From Jiella marina (GTDB lineage: Bacteria > Pseudomonadota > Alphaproteobacteria > Rhizobiales > Rhizobiaceae), in NCBI RefSeq assembly GCF_024359545.1, contig NZ_JAKQZG010000003.1, positions 62,001 through 126,000 on the forward strand: a stretch of 64,000 nt of DNA, written 5' to 3'. This document shows positions 26,180-34,415 of the stretch, in pieces. The notes under the pieces were generated by a model. That model worked only from the letters and a program-made list of their open reading frames with translations, searched no databases and was not told where the DNA came from. How positions within the stretch are numbered: position 1 is the stretch's first letter; each line of letters begins with the position of its first letter. Made by a program: the position numbers and the translations under genes.

Positions 26180-26387
26180 TTGCCTGCTTCCACCGGCCTT
26201 GCATCGCTTCCGCCGGCAGACCCGGGAAAGCCCGGCTTGTGGGTGGAAAACTGGGTCGGCAGCGCAGGAAAAAAAGACTGTCGCCCAACTGCAACCATGT
26301 TTCAGTCGCAGCGTTGTGGGCATATCGGGTTTTCCATGACCTGATACTCCAGCCAAACTTCAGGCGGCCTCAGGCCGCCATTTTTTT
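26180..26387 (+). ncRNA. Candidate small RNA ending at an orphan terminator
   Basis: No plausible ORF precedes the strong plus-strand terminator at 26363-26387 in the 26068-26601 gap. The stretch before it contains a hairpin CCGGG-AAAG-CCCGG around 26222-26235 and an A-rich patch at 26269-26275. A weak promoter match (TTGCAA, 17-base spacer, ATTAGT) lies near 26142-26170. The 5' end is a guess. Confidence 0.35.
26363..26387 (+). terminator. Orphan intrinsic terminator
   Basis: A perfect 7-bp stem GGCGGCC/GGCCGCC encloses TCA and is followed by A and seven T residues. No plus-strand gene is visible upstream. Confidence 0.85.
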
Positions 26388-26601
26388 GTCCCGAGCTATA
26401 GCAGCTTCGAAGAATCCGCATTTCGAAAGTTGTTTGAGCCGTTCGAGCCATGGCGCTTCCCGAAATGGCGGAAAAGACCGTTGCGGAAGGTTTTCTCTGC
26501 TCGTGGATTGCGGGACCGGCAAAATTCGCTAGCTTCCTCCGCCGGGCACGTCAAAAGAACGAATGCCGATCATGGGGTCGGCTGCCAAGGGAGGGAAATC
26601 C

Positions 26602-27087
26602 ATGAAACGATTTTGCATGAGCGCCGGGATCGCCGTCGCGGCGGCACTCGTTGCCTCGCCGGCCTTTGCCATTGATGTCTCCAAGAGCGTCGAGACGTCC
26701 GCCGCACCCGCCGATGTGTGGTCCACGATTGGTGATTTCTGCGGGATCAAGGAGTGGCACCCGGCCGTGCAGGAGTGCGAACTGGAGGAGAGGGACGGCG
26801 CCAGCGTACGCACGCTCACGCTGCCGGACGGAGCCGAACTCGTCGAGGAACTCGTTTCACGCGACGACGACGCCATGGCCTACACCTACAGGATCCTCGA
26901 AGGTCCCTTGCCGGTGGCGAACTATGAATCGACGATCAGTGTCTCGGCTTCGGGAGACGGGTCGACGATCGGCTGGAGCGGCACCTTCGACGCCGAAGGC
27001 GCCAGCGACGCGGAAGCGACGGACGTCATCGGCGGAATCTACGATGCAGGCCTCGCTTCGCTGAAGGACAAGACCGGCGGCATGTGA
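26602..27087 (+). CDS. Exported SRPBCC (polyketide-cyclase-like) family protein
   Basis: A 161-residue protein with a signal peptide ending near ASPAFA-ID. The mature part is an SRPBCC ligand-binding fold: SVETSAAPADVWSTIGDFCG, IKEWHPAVQECELEERDG, then EELVSRDDDAMAYTYRILEG and SGTFDAEGASDAEATDVIGG. Such proteins bind hydrophobic ligands in a deep cavity; the ligand is unknown. GGGAGGGAAA precedes the ATG at 26602. The start at 26563 would place the signal peptide internally and is rejected. Confidence 0.8.
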   Translation: MKRFCMSAGIAVAAALVASPAFAIDVSKSVETSAAPADVWSTIGDFCGIKEWHPAVQECELEERDGASVRTLTLPDGAELVEELVSRDDDAMAYTYRILEGPLPVANYESTISVSASGDGSTIGWSGTFDAEGASDAEATDVIGGIYDAGLASLKDKTGGM

Positions 27088-27137
27088 CGGTCGCGAGAGG
27101 CGGTAGGCAGTTCTGCCGCCTTATCTATCGGGAAGAG

Positions 27138-27178
27138 AAATCCGGAAGGGCAAGGGCTCTTCCGGATTTGTATCTTTT
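27138..27178. terminator. Intrinsic terminator between convergent genes
   Basis: A perfect 11-bp stem AAATCCGGAAG/CTTCCGGATTT encloses 10 bases and is followed by GTATCTTTT. A shorter AGGCGG/CCGCCT hairpin precedes it. Confidence 0.8.
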
Positions 27179-27224
27179 GGACAGTCAAAGGGCCCCGGCG
27201 GATCCGCGGGTTTTCGCAAGAGAC

Positions 27225-28013
27225 TCAGCCGTCCGAGCCTTCCGCGACAGTTCCCAGGCCTCGATCCACGCGCACCGGTTTCACCATGTGGATAGCCTGA
27301 TCGTGGCTGACTTGGAGATAGCGGATCGTTCCCTTCGCGCGGTCGATCCAGGCCGCGCTCAGACACCCCGTGAAGACTGCGCCGGTATCGAGTGAAATGC
27401 GGTTTTCCGTCACCGCGGGCAGACCGCCTTTCTGCGGCGTATGACCGTGGAGGACCACGTGGCTGAGGTGCCCGACATGGTTCATGAAGGGCCCGCGGAT
27501 CCAGACGCAATCATGCGGCCGCTGGTCGGTAAGAGGCCGGGCGGGATCGACGCCGGCATGGACGAAGGCATAGTTGCCATGAAGTTCGATGGCGGACGCC
27601 TCCTTCAGCATGCGAAGATGGTGGGGCCATTGCCGCCGGATCGATTGGCGGATGTCATCAAGATCGTCGCCCAGTGAGTGCCCATAGGAGACGAGGGTCT
27701 CGGCGCCACCCTGATCGAGCCAGTTGAAGGTTTCCTCCAGGCTCATCTCGTCGTCCAGAAACGCCAGGAACCATTCGTCGTGATTGCCGAGGAGGAGTTT
27801 CGATCCGGGCCGCTCTGCGAGGATGGATGCCGCGATCTCCATCGCACCGCAACTGTCGTCGCCGCGATCGACGAGATCACCCAGAAGGAAGATCGCCGGC
27901 TTTTCGTCCTGGCTTGCGGTGAGACGGTCGAGACCGTCGAGAAAGCGTTGCAGCAACCCGCTTTCGCCATGGACGTCGCCGATGGCGACGATCTGATTCG
28001 GCTTGGCTTCCAT
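27225..28013 (-). CDS. Serine/threonine-protein-phosphatase-like metallophosphoesterase
   Basis: A 262-residue PPP-type enzyme with the full metal-site set: AIGDVHGE, LGDLVDRGDDS, LLGNHDEW, and the later histidines in YAFVHAGVDP and LHGHTPQK. Bacterial members act as protein phosphatases or on ApppA-like nucleotides; which one applies is unclear. The ATG at 28013 begins the conserved domain with a GGACGGGA-like site upstream. It lies downstream of lsrB on the same strand, about 100 bases away. Confidence 0.85.
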   Translation of the reverse strand: MEAKPNQIVAIGDVHGESGLLQRFLDGLDRLTASQDEKPAIFLLGDLVDRGDDSCGAMEIAASILAERPGSKLLLGNHDEWFLAFLDDEMSLEETFNWLDQGGAETLVSYGHSLGDDLDDIRQSIRRQWPHHLRMLKEASAIELHGNYAFVHAGVDPARPLTDQRPHDCVWIRGPFMNHVGHLSHVVLHGHTPQKGGLPAVTENRISLDTGAVFTGCLSAAWIDRAKGTIRYLQVSHDQAIHMVKPVRVDRGLGTVAEGSDG

Positions 28014-28117
28014 TCCCGTCCGCTTTTCTGGTTGGCTCAAGGAAATGGTCAATGATGGGCCGAGGGAAGACGTTCCCCAGGGGCGCCGAACGAGGCGCAC
28101 CGGCCGAACCTTTCGGC

Positions 28118-29014
28118 TTAGTAGGCCCAGGTGCGTGCCTTGGAAATGAGGAAGTCGCGGAAGACCTTGAGCTTGGCGGCGCTGCGCATCTGTTCGGTGT
28201 AGCACAGATAGGTGTCGAAGGTGGGCAGCTCCATCTCAGGCAGCACCTGAACGAGCTTGGCCCGCTTGTCGACCATGTAGTCGGGCAGAAGGGCCAGCCC
28301 GATGCCGCTCTCGATGGCCGAGCGGATTGCCATCAGATTGTTGATCTGGAGGATCGGGCTGCGGGATTTGCCCTCCGGCAGGCCGACGGTCTCCAGCGTG
28401 TTCAGATTGCGCAGATAGTTCGGCGCCGGCTCGCCGAAGGTGATGATGCGGTGATGGTCGAGGTCCTCGACCGTCTCCGGCGTGCCGAAGCGAGCAAGAT
28501 AGGTTGGCGAGGCGTAGACATGGAGATGCACCGTGAACAGCCGGCGCTGGATCAGGTCCGGCTGCTGCGGCTGGCGCAGACGGATCGCGGCGTCCGCCTT
28601 GCGCATGGTGAGGTCGATCTCCTCATTGTCGAACATCAGCTGCAGTTCGAGGTCGGGATAGAGTTCCAGGAACTCGCGCGCACGCTCCGTCAGCCAGCCG
28701 GAGCCGAGGCCCACCGTCGTCGTCACGCGCAATTTGCCGGTCGGCTTCTCCTTCGTCTCGGTGAGCTGCATGCGCACCGTTTCGAGACGTTTGAGAACGT
28801 CGTTCGCCGTCTGGAACAACAGCTCGCCCTGTTCCGAGAGAACGAGGCCGCGGGCGTGCCGGTGAAAGAGGGGGACGCCGATCTCGTTCTCGAGCGCCGC
28901 GACCTGCCGGCTGATCGCCGACTGGCTGAGATTCAAGGCGTCGGCGGCATGGGTGAACGACCCGGCTTCGGCCGCCGCGTGAAAAATCCGTAGCTTGTCC
29001 CAGTCAAGGGCCAT
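28118..29014 (-). CDS. lsrB: LysR-family regulator LsrB/VtlR
   Basis: A 298-residue LysR regulator with an N-terminal winged helix (LDWDKLRIFHAAAEAGSFTH, LNLSQSAISRQVAALENEI) and a C-terminal co-inducer domain. Sequence and position directly after trxB match rhizobial LsrB and Brucella/Agrobacterium VtlR, which influence redox response, envelope composition and small-RNA genes. Only one cysteine is visible (YLCYTEQM, near residue 270), whereas published work on the Sinorhizobium protein invoked several for redox sensing. It is probably co-transcribed with trxB, 56 bases upstream. Confidence 0.85.
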   Translation of the reverse strand: MALDWDKLRIFHAAAEAGSFTHAADALNLSQSAISRQVAALENEIGVPLFHRHARGLVLSEQGELLFQTANDVLKRLETVRMQLTETKEKPTGKLRVTTTVGLGSGWLTERAREFLELYPDLELQLMFDNEEIDLTMRKADAAIRLRQPQQPDLIQRRLFTVHLHVYASPTYLARFGTPETVEDLDHHRIITFGEPAPNYLRNLNTLETVGLPEGKSRSPILQINNLMAIRSAIESGIGLALLPDYMVDKRAKLVQVLPEMELPTFDTYLCYTEQMRSAAKLKVFRDFLISKARTWAY

Positions 29015-29070
29015 TTCCTATGGTCCTTCCAACGAGGAGGCGCGGTTCCAGTACCGCGCTGTAGGACGGA

Positions 29071-30042
29071 TTATTCCGCAGCTTCGCGCGTCTCGGACAA
29101 GGCCTCGGCCGCCAGCCATTTCTCGGCTTCGAGCGCGGCCATGCAGCCCATTCCTGCAGCGGTCACCGCCTGGCGATAGACGTCATCCGCCACGTCGCCG
29201 GCCGCAAACACGCCGTCCACGGAGGTGCGTGTCGTGCCCGGCTCGATCCAGAGATAGCCGGAAGGCTTCTGCTTCAGCTGGCCGACGAAGAGCTCCACCG
29301 CCGGCGCGTGACCGATCGCGACGAAGACGCCATCGACGGGTTTTTCGGTGATCTCTCCGGTCTTGGTGTTCTTCAGGCGGATGCCATTGACCGATTTCAG
29401 CGGCTTCTCGATCCCGACGATCTCCTCGACCGCCGTGTCCCAGAGAAATTCGACATTCCCCGCGGCAAACAGCCGCTCCTGCAGGATCCGTTCGGCCCGC
29501 AATTCGTCGCGCCGATGAACCAGCGTCACGGATTTGGCGATATGCGAGAGATAGAGCGCTTCCTCGACGGCAGTGTTGCCGCCGCCCACCACCACCACGT
29601 CCTTGCCGCGGTAGAAGAAGCCGTCGCAGGTGGCACAGGCCGAGACGCCGAAGCCCTGGAACTTGTCCTCGCTCGGCAGTCCGAGCCATTTTGCCTGCGC
29701 GCCCGTCGCGATGACCAGCGCGTCGCAGGTATAGACGGTCCCTGAGTCGCCGGTCAGGCGGAAGGGTCGCTGGCCCAGGTCGGCCTCGACGATGATGTCG
29801 TTTGCGATCTCCGCGCCGACATTGAGGGCCTGGGCCTTCATCTGCTCCATCATCCACGGCCCCTGAACGGGCTCAGCATAGCCGGGATAGTTCTCGACAT
29901 CGGTGGTGATGGTCAGCTGGCCGCCTTCCTGCAGGCCGGCCACGATCAGCGGCTTCATCATGGCGCGCGCGGCATAGATTGCAGCGGTATAGCCGGCAGG
30001 GCCGGAGCCGAGGATCAGAATATTCACGTGACGTTCGGACAT
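29071..30042 (-). CDS. trxB: Thioredoxin-disulfide reductase
   Basis: A 323-residue flavoprotein that passes electrons from NADPH to thioredoxin. It shows the FAD-binding ILGSGPAGYTAAIYAARA near the start, the redox CATCDG motif in the middle, the NADPH-binding VVGGGNTAVEEALYLS, and the C-terminal FAD motif GVFAAGDVADDVYRQ. GAGG lies 6 bases before the ATG. Linkage to lsrB is conserved in Rhizobiales. Confidence 0.97.
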   Translation of the reverse strand: MSERHVNILILGSGPAGYTAAIYAARAMMKPLIVAGLQEGGQLTITTDVENYPGYAEPVQGPWMMEQMKAQALNVGAEIANDIIVEADLGQRPFRLTGDSGTVYTCDALVIATGAQAKWLGLPSEDKFQGFGVSACATCDGFFYRGKDVVVVGGGNTAVEEALYLSHIAKSVTLVHRRDELRAERILQERLFAAGNVEFLWDTAVEEIVGIEKPLKSVNGIRLKNTKTGEITEKPVDGVFVAIGHAPAVELFVGQLKQKPSGYLWIEPGTTRTSVDGVFAAGDVADDVYRQAVTAAGMGCMAALEAEKWLAAEALSETREAAE

Positions 30043-30145
30043 GGCGGCCTCGCGCGATTGGCGTATGGCAGATGGCGACAGGAGCGGCCCCGTTCAATAG
30101 ACGAGGGGGTGCCGGGCTGCAACATCGCGCAAGGAAGCAATCGCC

Positions 30146-31696
30146 GTGGACCGGCGGACGGCTTGGACGAATTGCTGTTGCCCGTGCAACGGGCTAGAAG
30201 CCGAGATTGCGTGGCACCACTGGCAAGCCCGCGGAATCGGAACGGAGCCGGCCATTTTCAGGACGATCGCCCACGTCACGTCGATCTTCGGGCTGGCCCT
30301 GGCGTTCGCCATGCTGATACCGGCCGTCGTCGATATCGCCGACCAGAACGAGGATTGGCGGATCTTCGTCGGCTCGAGTTTCCTCGTCGGGATGGTCGCA
30401 GCCCTGGTTGCGGTCGCCACCCGCGGAGAGCGCCCGGTATTTACCCAGAAGCTTGGATTCCTCCTGGTGACGACGGTGTGGATCGTCGCGACGGTGATCG
30501 GCTCGCTGCCGCTCTATTTCTCGTCCGTGAACGTCACCTACGCCGGCGCCTTCTTCGAATCGATGTCCGGGCTGACGACCACCGGATCGACGGTTATCTC
30601 CGGTCTCGACGCGCTGCCCCGAGGCATTCTGATGTGGCGTTCGCTGCTGCAGTGGCTCGGCGGCATCGGTATCATCGGCATGGTGCTCCTGATCCTGCCC
30701 TCGCTCAGCGCGGGCGGCCTGGCGCTGTTCCACATGGAAAGCTCCGACAAGTCGGACAAGGTGCTGCCGCGGGTGAACCAGCTCACCGGTGGCCTGATCG
30801 CCGCCTATGTCACGCTGACGCTACTCTGCTTCATCGTCTACACCTCGCTGGGCATGTCCTTCTTCGATGCGATGAACCATGCGATGACGACGCTTTCGAC
30901 CGCCGGCTATTCCACCCATGACGCGTCCATGGGCTATTTCGACGACAACCGCATCCTGCTCGCGGCGACGGTGTTCATGATCCTCGCCGCCTTGCCCTTC
31001 GTCGTCTATGTTCGCGCCTTCCTTCCCCGGCGCTTCCAGCTCTGGCGTGATCCGCAGATCATCGTGTTCCTGGTGATCTGTCTGGTCTTGAGCTTTTCGA
31101 TCGCCGTGACCCGACGCATCATCAACGATACCCCCTTCGGTGAGGCGCTGATCTCCTCGACCTTCAATCTCGTCTCGATCATTACGACGACGGGCTATGC
31201 GTCGGAGGACTATACGCTGTGGTCGAACGCCGCGATCGGCATCTTCTTCCTGGCGTCCTTCCTCGGCGGCTGCGCCGGTTCGACGGCAGGCGGCATCAAG
31301 GCCAACCGCCTCGTGATCCTCTTCCTGGTCGTGCGCGCGAGCTTCCGGCGCCTGATCCGGCCGCATGCGATCGTCCGCCTGAAATACGGCAATGACGAAA
31401 TCAGCGCCCAGACCATCCAGACGGTGACGATCTTCTTCTTTCTCTTTTTCGGCAGCCTGCTGATGGGGACCGTGTTCCTGACGATCTTCGGACTCGACCT
31501 GATCACGGCGTTTTCAGGAACCCTGACGGCGCTTGCCAATGTCGGCCCCGGCTTCGGTCAGGTGATCGGCCCGGCGGGCAATTTCGCGACCCTGCCGGAT
31601 TCCGCGCTCTGGCTCCTGTCCGGCGCGATGCTGCTCGGCCGGCTGGAACTGGTCACCGTGCTGATCCTGCTCTTCCCCTCGGTCTGGGTGGACTGA
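30146..31696 (+). CDS. trkH: TrkH-family potassium uptake protein
   Basis: A ~516-residue K+-translocating subunit with four pore loops, recognisable from SMSGLTTTGSTV, AMTTLSTAGYSTHD, SIITTTGYASEDY and ALANVGPGFG, each with the selectivity-filter glycine. First membrane helix: FGLALAFAMLIPAVVDI. The start is uncertain. The GTG at 30146 has AAGGAAG upstream but gives a short cysteine-rich leader (NCCCPC) that is unusual for the family, and no other in-frame ATG, GTG or TTG lies before the first helix. It works with a cytosolic TrkA, not in this window. Confidence 0.9.
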   Translation: MDRRTAWTNCCCPCNGLEAEIAWHHWQARGIGTEPAIFRTIAHVTSIFGLALAFAMLIPAVVDIADQNEDWRIFVGSSFLVGMVAALVAVATRGERPVFTQKLGFLLVTTVWIVATVIGSLPLYFSSVNVTYAGAFFESMSGLTTTGSTVISGLDALPRGILMWRSLLQWLGGIGIIGMVLLILPSLSAGGLALFHMESSDKSDKVLPRVNQLTGGLIAAYVTLTLLCFIVYTSLGMSFFDAMNHAMTTLSTAGYSTHDASMGYFDDNRILLAATVFMILAALPFVVYVRAFLPRRFQLWRDPQIIVFLVICLVLSFSIAVTRRIINDTPFGEALISSTFNLVSIITTTGYASEDYTLWSNAAIGIFFLASFLGGCAGSTAGGIKANRLVILFLVVRASFRRLIRPHAIVRLKYGNDEISAQTIQTVTIFFFLFFGSLLMGTVFLTIFGLDLITAFSGTLTALANVGPGFGQVIGPAGNFATLPDSALWLLSGAMLLGRLELVTVLILLFPSVWVD

Positions 31697-31699
31697 GCC

Positions 31700-32593
31700 T
31701 TGGACGAGGGTAGGGGCGCAGCGAGCAAAGGCGGTGGCCGGGTCCCCTGCGTGTTCATCAATCTTGATCGTGCCGTGGAGCGCCGCCGTTTCGTCGAAGG
31801 GCAGGCCGAGAGGCTTGGGCTCGCGGTCGAACGCTTTGCGGCCCTGCGGTCCGAAGACGTCGACGACTCGACGTTCGAACTCTTGTCGCGGCAGTGGGAA
31901 CGTCCTCTGACGCGGGTCGAACTCGCTGTGTTCCTTTCGCACAAGGCGCTTTGGGCGCGCGCGGCACGCTCGCGGGCGGGTCTCGTCATCCTCGAAGACG
32001 ACGTGGTGCTCTCCTCGGCAATCACGGATTTCCTGGCCGAAGCGCCAACGGGTTTCGATCTCGTCAATCTGGAGAATTTCGATCGCCGGAAATTCTTTCG
32101 GCGCCGGGGCGGCTACCAGCATCGCGGGGTCGAAGTGACGCCGATCGCCCGGGACAAGGCCGGCGCCGCAGCCTATTATCTTTCTCCGGGTGGTGCTCGG
32201 AAGCTCCTTGCCGCAGCCGAGACGGCAGCCGCACCGGCCGACGCCTTTCTTTATCGCAGCGGCCGGCTGTCGGTCGCGCAGGCCGAGCCGGCGCTGGCCA
32301 TGCAGGCGCATATCCTCGCGGGATGCGGCGTCGAACCCGGCATCGCGACGATGACGCAAATCCATGTCCCGCGAAAGAAATTGCCCTGGACGCGCAAGAA
32401 CATGGGTTTCCTGGTGCGCCGGTTGGCGACGCAACTCGACCTGTTGCGCTTCCAGATTCTTCGCGGCCTTGGCCTGGTCGAGTTTCGAAGACCCCGGGTT
32501 GACCTCGGGGCGTTTGGACGGAGCAGTTCGTTCCGGGAAGATCCGCAGAAGCGTGCTCAGGCCACGGGCCGGCCGGCCCAGACATCCTCATAG
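31700..32593 (+). CDS. Glycosyltransferase family 25 (LPS biosynthesis type)
   Basis: A 297-residue enzyme of the GT25 family, usually adding galactose or related sugars to lipooligosaccharide. It shows CVFINLDRAVERRRFVEGQA near the start, LTRVELAVFLSHKALWARA, the metal-binding VILEDDVVLS, and GAAAYYLSPGGARKLL. The TTG start at 31700 lacks an evident ribosome-binding site; a GTG at 31750 lies too close to the domain. It starts 3 bases after the trkH stop, and its 3' end overlaps the convergent lpsB-like gene by 37 bases. Confidence 0.82.
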   Translation: MDEGRGAASKGGGRVPCVFINLDRAVERRRFVEGQAERLGLAVERFAALRSEDVDDSTFELLSRQWERPLTRVELAVFLSHKALWARAARSRAGLVILEDDVVLSSAITDFLAEAPTGFDLVNLENFDRRKFFRRRGGYQHRGVEVTPIARDKAGAAAYYLSPGGARKLLAAAETAAAPADAFLYRSGRLSVAQAEPALAMQAHILAGCGVEPGIATMTQIHVPRKKLPWTRKNMGFLVRRLATQLDLLRFQILRGLGLVEFRRPRVDLGAFGRSSSFREDPQKRAQATGRPAQTSS

Positions 32594-33618
32594 ACGGCGA
32601 TCAGGGCCGCAGCCTCGCGTTCGAGGGCGAAATGCTCCCGGACATGGGCAAGCGCCCTTTCGCCGCTCTGCCGAAGCAGGTCGGGATCGTCGAGATACGG
32701 GGACGCGGCGGCTGCAAGTGCGGAGGCTTCGCCGTCCGCGACCACGCGCCCCGTCTCGCCATCGCGAATCAGTTCGGAAAAGGCGCCGACATCGGCGGCG
32801 ACCACCGGCACGCCGCTCGCCATCGCTTCCAGCGGCGTCAGGCCGAAGCCCTCCCAGCGCTGGGGCGCGATGAACAGGTCGAGCGCCCGATACCAGGGCG
32901 CAATCGGAGCGTGCTCGCCGACGAAGAGGATGCGCTCGGAGAGACCGGCGCGGTCGACCCGTTCTTCGAGTTCGACCAGGAATTCCCGGTGTTCGGCCGT
33001 GGTTCTGCCGGCGATCACGGCATTCCAGCCCGGGCGGTCGGGGAGGAGGGCGATCATCGCCTCGACGAAGAGATCCGTCCCCTTCTGTCGACGGATGCGG
33101 CCGAAACAGCCGATCGTGCGCATGGCAGGGTCGAGGCCGAGCGACCGCTTCGCTTCGGCCTTGTCCGCCGGCAGGTGAAACCGCTCCAGATCGATCCCGT
33201 GCATGACGACGCGATTGGGCACCCGGAGATATCTCGCCGTGCGCCGGCTCGTGGCGATGACGGCGTCCATTCGCGAGATCAGGAAGCGGGTCCAGCGTGT
33301 ATGCTTGCGCTGGGAGGCGGACGTGAAGACGAGGCGAAGCGGCATGCGCAGCACCTCCCGCATGATCACGCCTGCCAGCATTTCGACATTGCGGCGGGCG
33401 TGCCAGATGCGGAAGGGACGGCCCTCGGGGGCTTTCCAGAGCCGGGGAAGGTCGCGCAACCGCAGGTGCGGCAGGCTCTCCGGCAGTCCCGGCCCCAGCG
33501 TCGCGATCGGAATGTGCCGGGCCTGAAGCGGCACAAGCTGCACGATGGTCGAAGTGACGCCGGACAGACGCCGCTTGAAGTTCGGCGCGACGACCTGGAT
33601 TTGCCGAGGATCGGTCAA
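32557..33618 (-). CDS. lpsB: Glycosyltransferase family 4, LpsB/LpcC-type core mannosyltransferase
   Basis: A 353-residue GT-B enzyme. The start VVAPNFKRRLSGVTSTIVQL is characteristic of rhizobial LpsB/LpcC, which add mannose to the LPS inner core at the cytoplasmic face. The C-terminal nucleotide-sugar domain has GRIRRQKGTDLFVEAM, VIAGRT and the E-x7-E region EGFGLTPLEAMASGVPVV. Position upstream of greA on the other side of the operon matches rhizobial gene order. Together with the GT25 gene it forms an LPS-core pair in convergent layout. Confidence 0.85.
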   Translation of the reverse strand: MTDPRQIQVVAPNFKRRLSGVTSTIVQLVPLQARHIPIATLGPGLPESLPHLRLRDLPRLWKAPEGRPFRIWHARRNVEMLAGVIMREVLRMPLRLVFTSASQRKHTRWTRFLISRMDAVIATSRRTARYLRVPNRVVMHGIDLERFHLPADKAEAKRSLGLDPAMRTIGCFGRIRRQKGTDLFVEAMIALLPDRPGWNAVIAGRTTAEHREFLVELEERVDRAGLSERILFVGEHAPIAPWYRALDLFIAPQRWEGFGLTPLEAMASGVPVVAADVGAFSELIRDGETGRVVADGEASALAAAASPYLDDPDLLRQSGERALAHVREHFALEREAAALIAVYEDVWAGRPVA

Positions 33619-33759
33619 GCGGTGTCCCTATCAACGGCCATCGATCGTCGCGGGATGGTCCGGCGCCTTGGTGCCCAAGAACGAGCAATTTCTCGGATTT
33701 CGTATCGGCCTGGCCAGGTCTCTAGCATGGTCCCGGCCAGAGCCATGCGCATTCCGCCC

Positions 33760-34233
33760 CTACTGCCAGAGAACCTCGAGAATCTCATAGGAGCGGGCGC
33801 CGCCGGGCGCGGAGACCTCGACCGTGTCGCCTTCGGTCTTTCCGATCAGGGCGCGGGCGATTGGGGAGGAGATCGAGATCTTGCCCTCCTTCACGTCGGC
33901 TTCCTGGTCGCCGACGATCTGGAAGCGGCGTTCCTCCTCGGTGTCCTCGTCGACGAGCTTGACCGTCGCCCCGAACTTGACCTTGTCGCCGGACATCTTC
34001 GCCACGTCGATCACCTCGGCGCGGGCCGTCAGGTCCTCGAGTTCCGAGATGCGACCCTCATTGAGGCTCTGGGCCTCCTTGGCGGCGTGGTACTCGGCGT
34101 TTTCGGACAGGTCACCGTGAGCGCGCGCCTCGGAGATCGCCTGGATGATCCGGGGGCGCTCTTCCTGCTGCCGGCGGCGCAATTCCTCGCGCAGCGCCTC
34201 GAAACCGCGACTCGTCATCGGGACCTTTTCCAT
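33760..34233 (-). CDS. greA: Transcription elongation factor GreA
   Basis: A 157-residue protein that rescues backtracked RNA polymerase by stimulating transcript cleavage. It has the N-terminal coiled coil with the tip motif [16 protein letters not shown] and the C-terminal FKBP-like domain ([20 protein letters not shown]). The ATG at 34233 follows GGAGG and gives the family length; the frame extends nine codons further with no better site. It lies between lpsB and carB, all on the minus strand. Confidence 0.97.
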   Translation of the reverse strand: MEKVPMTSRGFEALREELRRRQQEERPRIIQAISEARAHGDLSENAEYHAAKEAQSLNEGRISELEDLTARAEVIDVAKMSGDKVKFGATVKLVDEDTEEERRFQIVGDQEADVKEGKISISSPIARALIGKTEGDTVEVSAPGGARSYEILEVLWQ

Positions 34234-34310
34234 GGCCTCCACCTTTCCAGACCTCGCCAATGGCGAGAGTCAAAACTTCTGTGCGACAGCGACCGTCAGA
34301 GCCGCCGAAC

Positions 34311-34353
34311 GATAAACAAAAACCGGCCCCGAGCGGTGGCGCCGCTCCGAGCC
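34311..34353 (-). terminator. Intrinsic terminator after carB
   Basis: On the minus strand a 12-bp stem with one G-U pair and one mismatch encloses CGCCA and is followed by GGTTTTTGTTTATC. Confidence 0.85.
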
Positions 34354-34415
34354 AGCACGACTTGCGGACTTGAAGAAATCACCCGACGTGCCCGTCCGTC
34401 AGGCACTTTTTCAAA

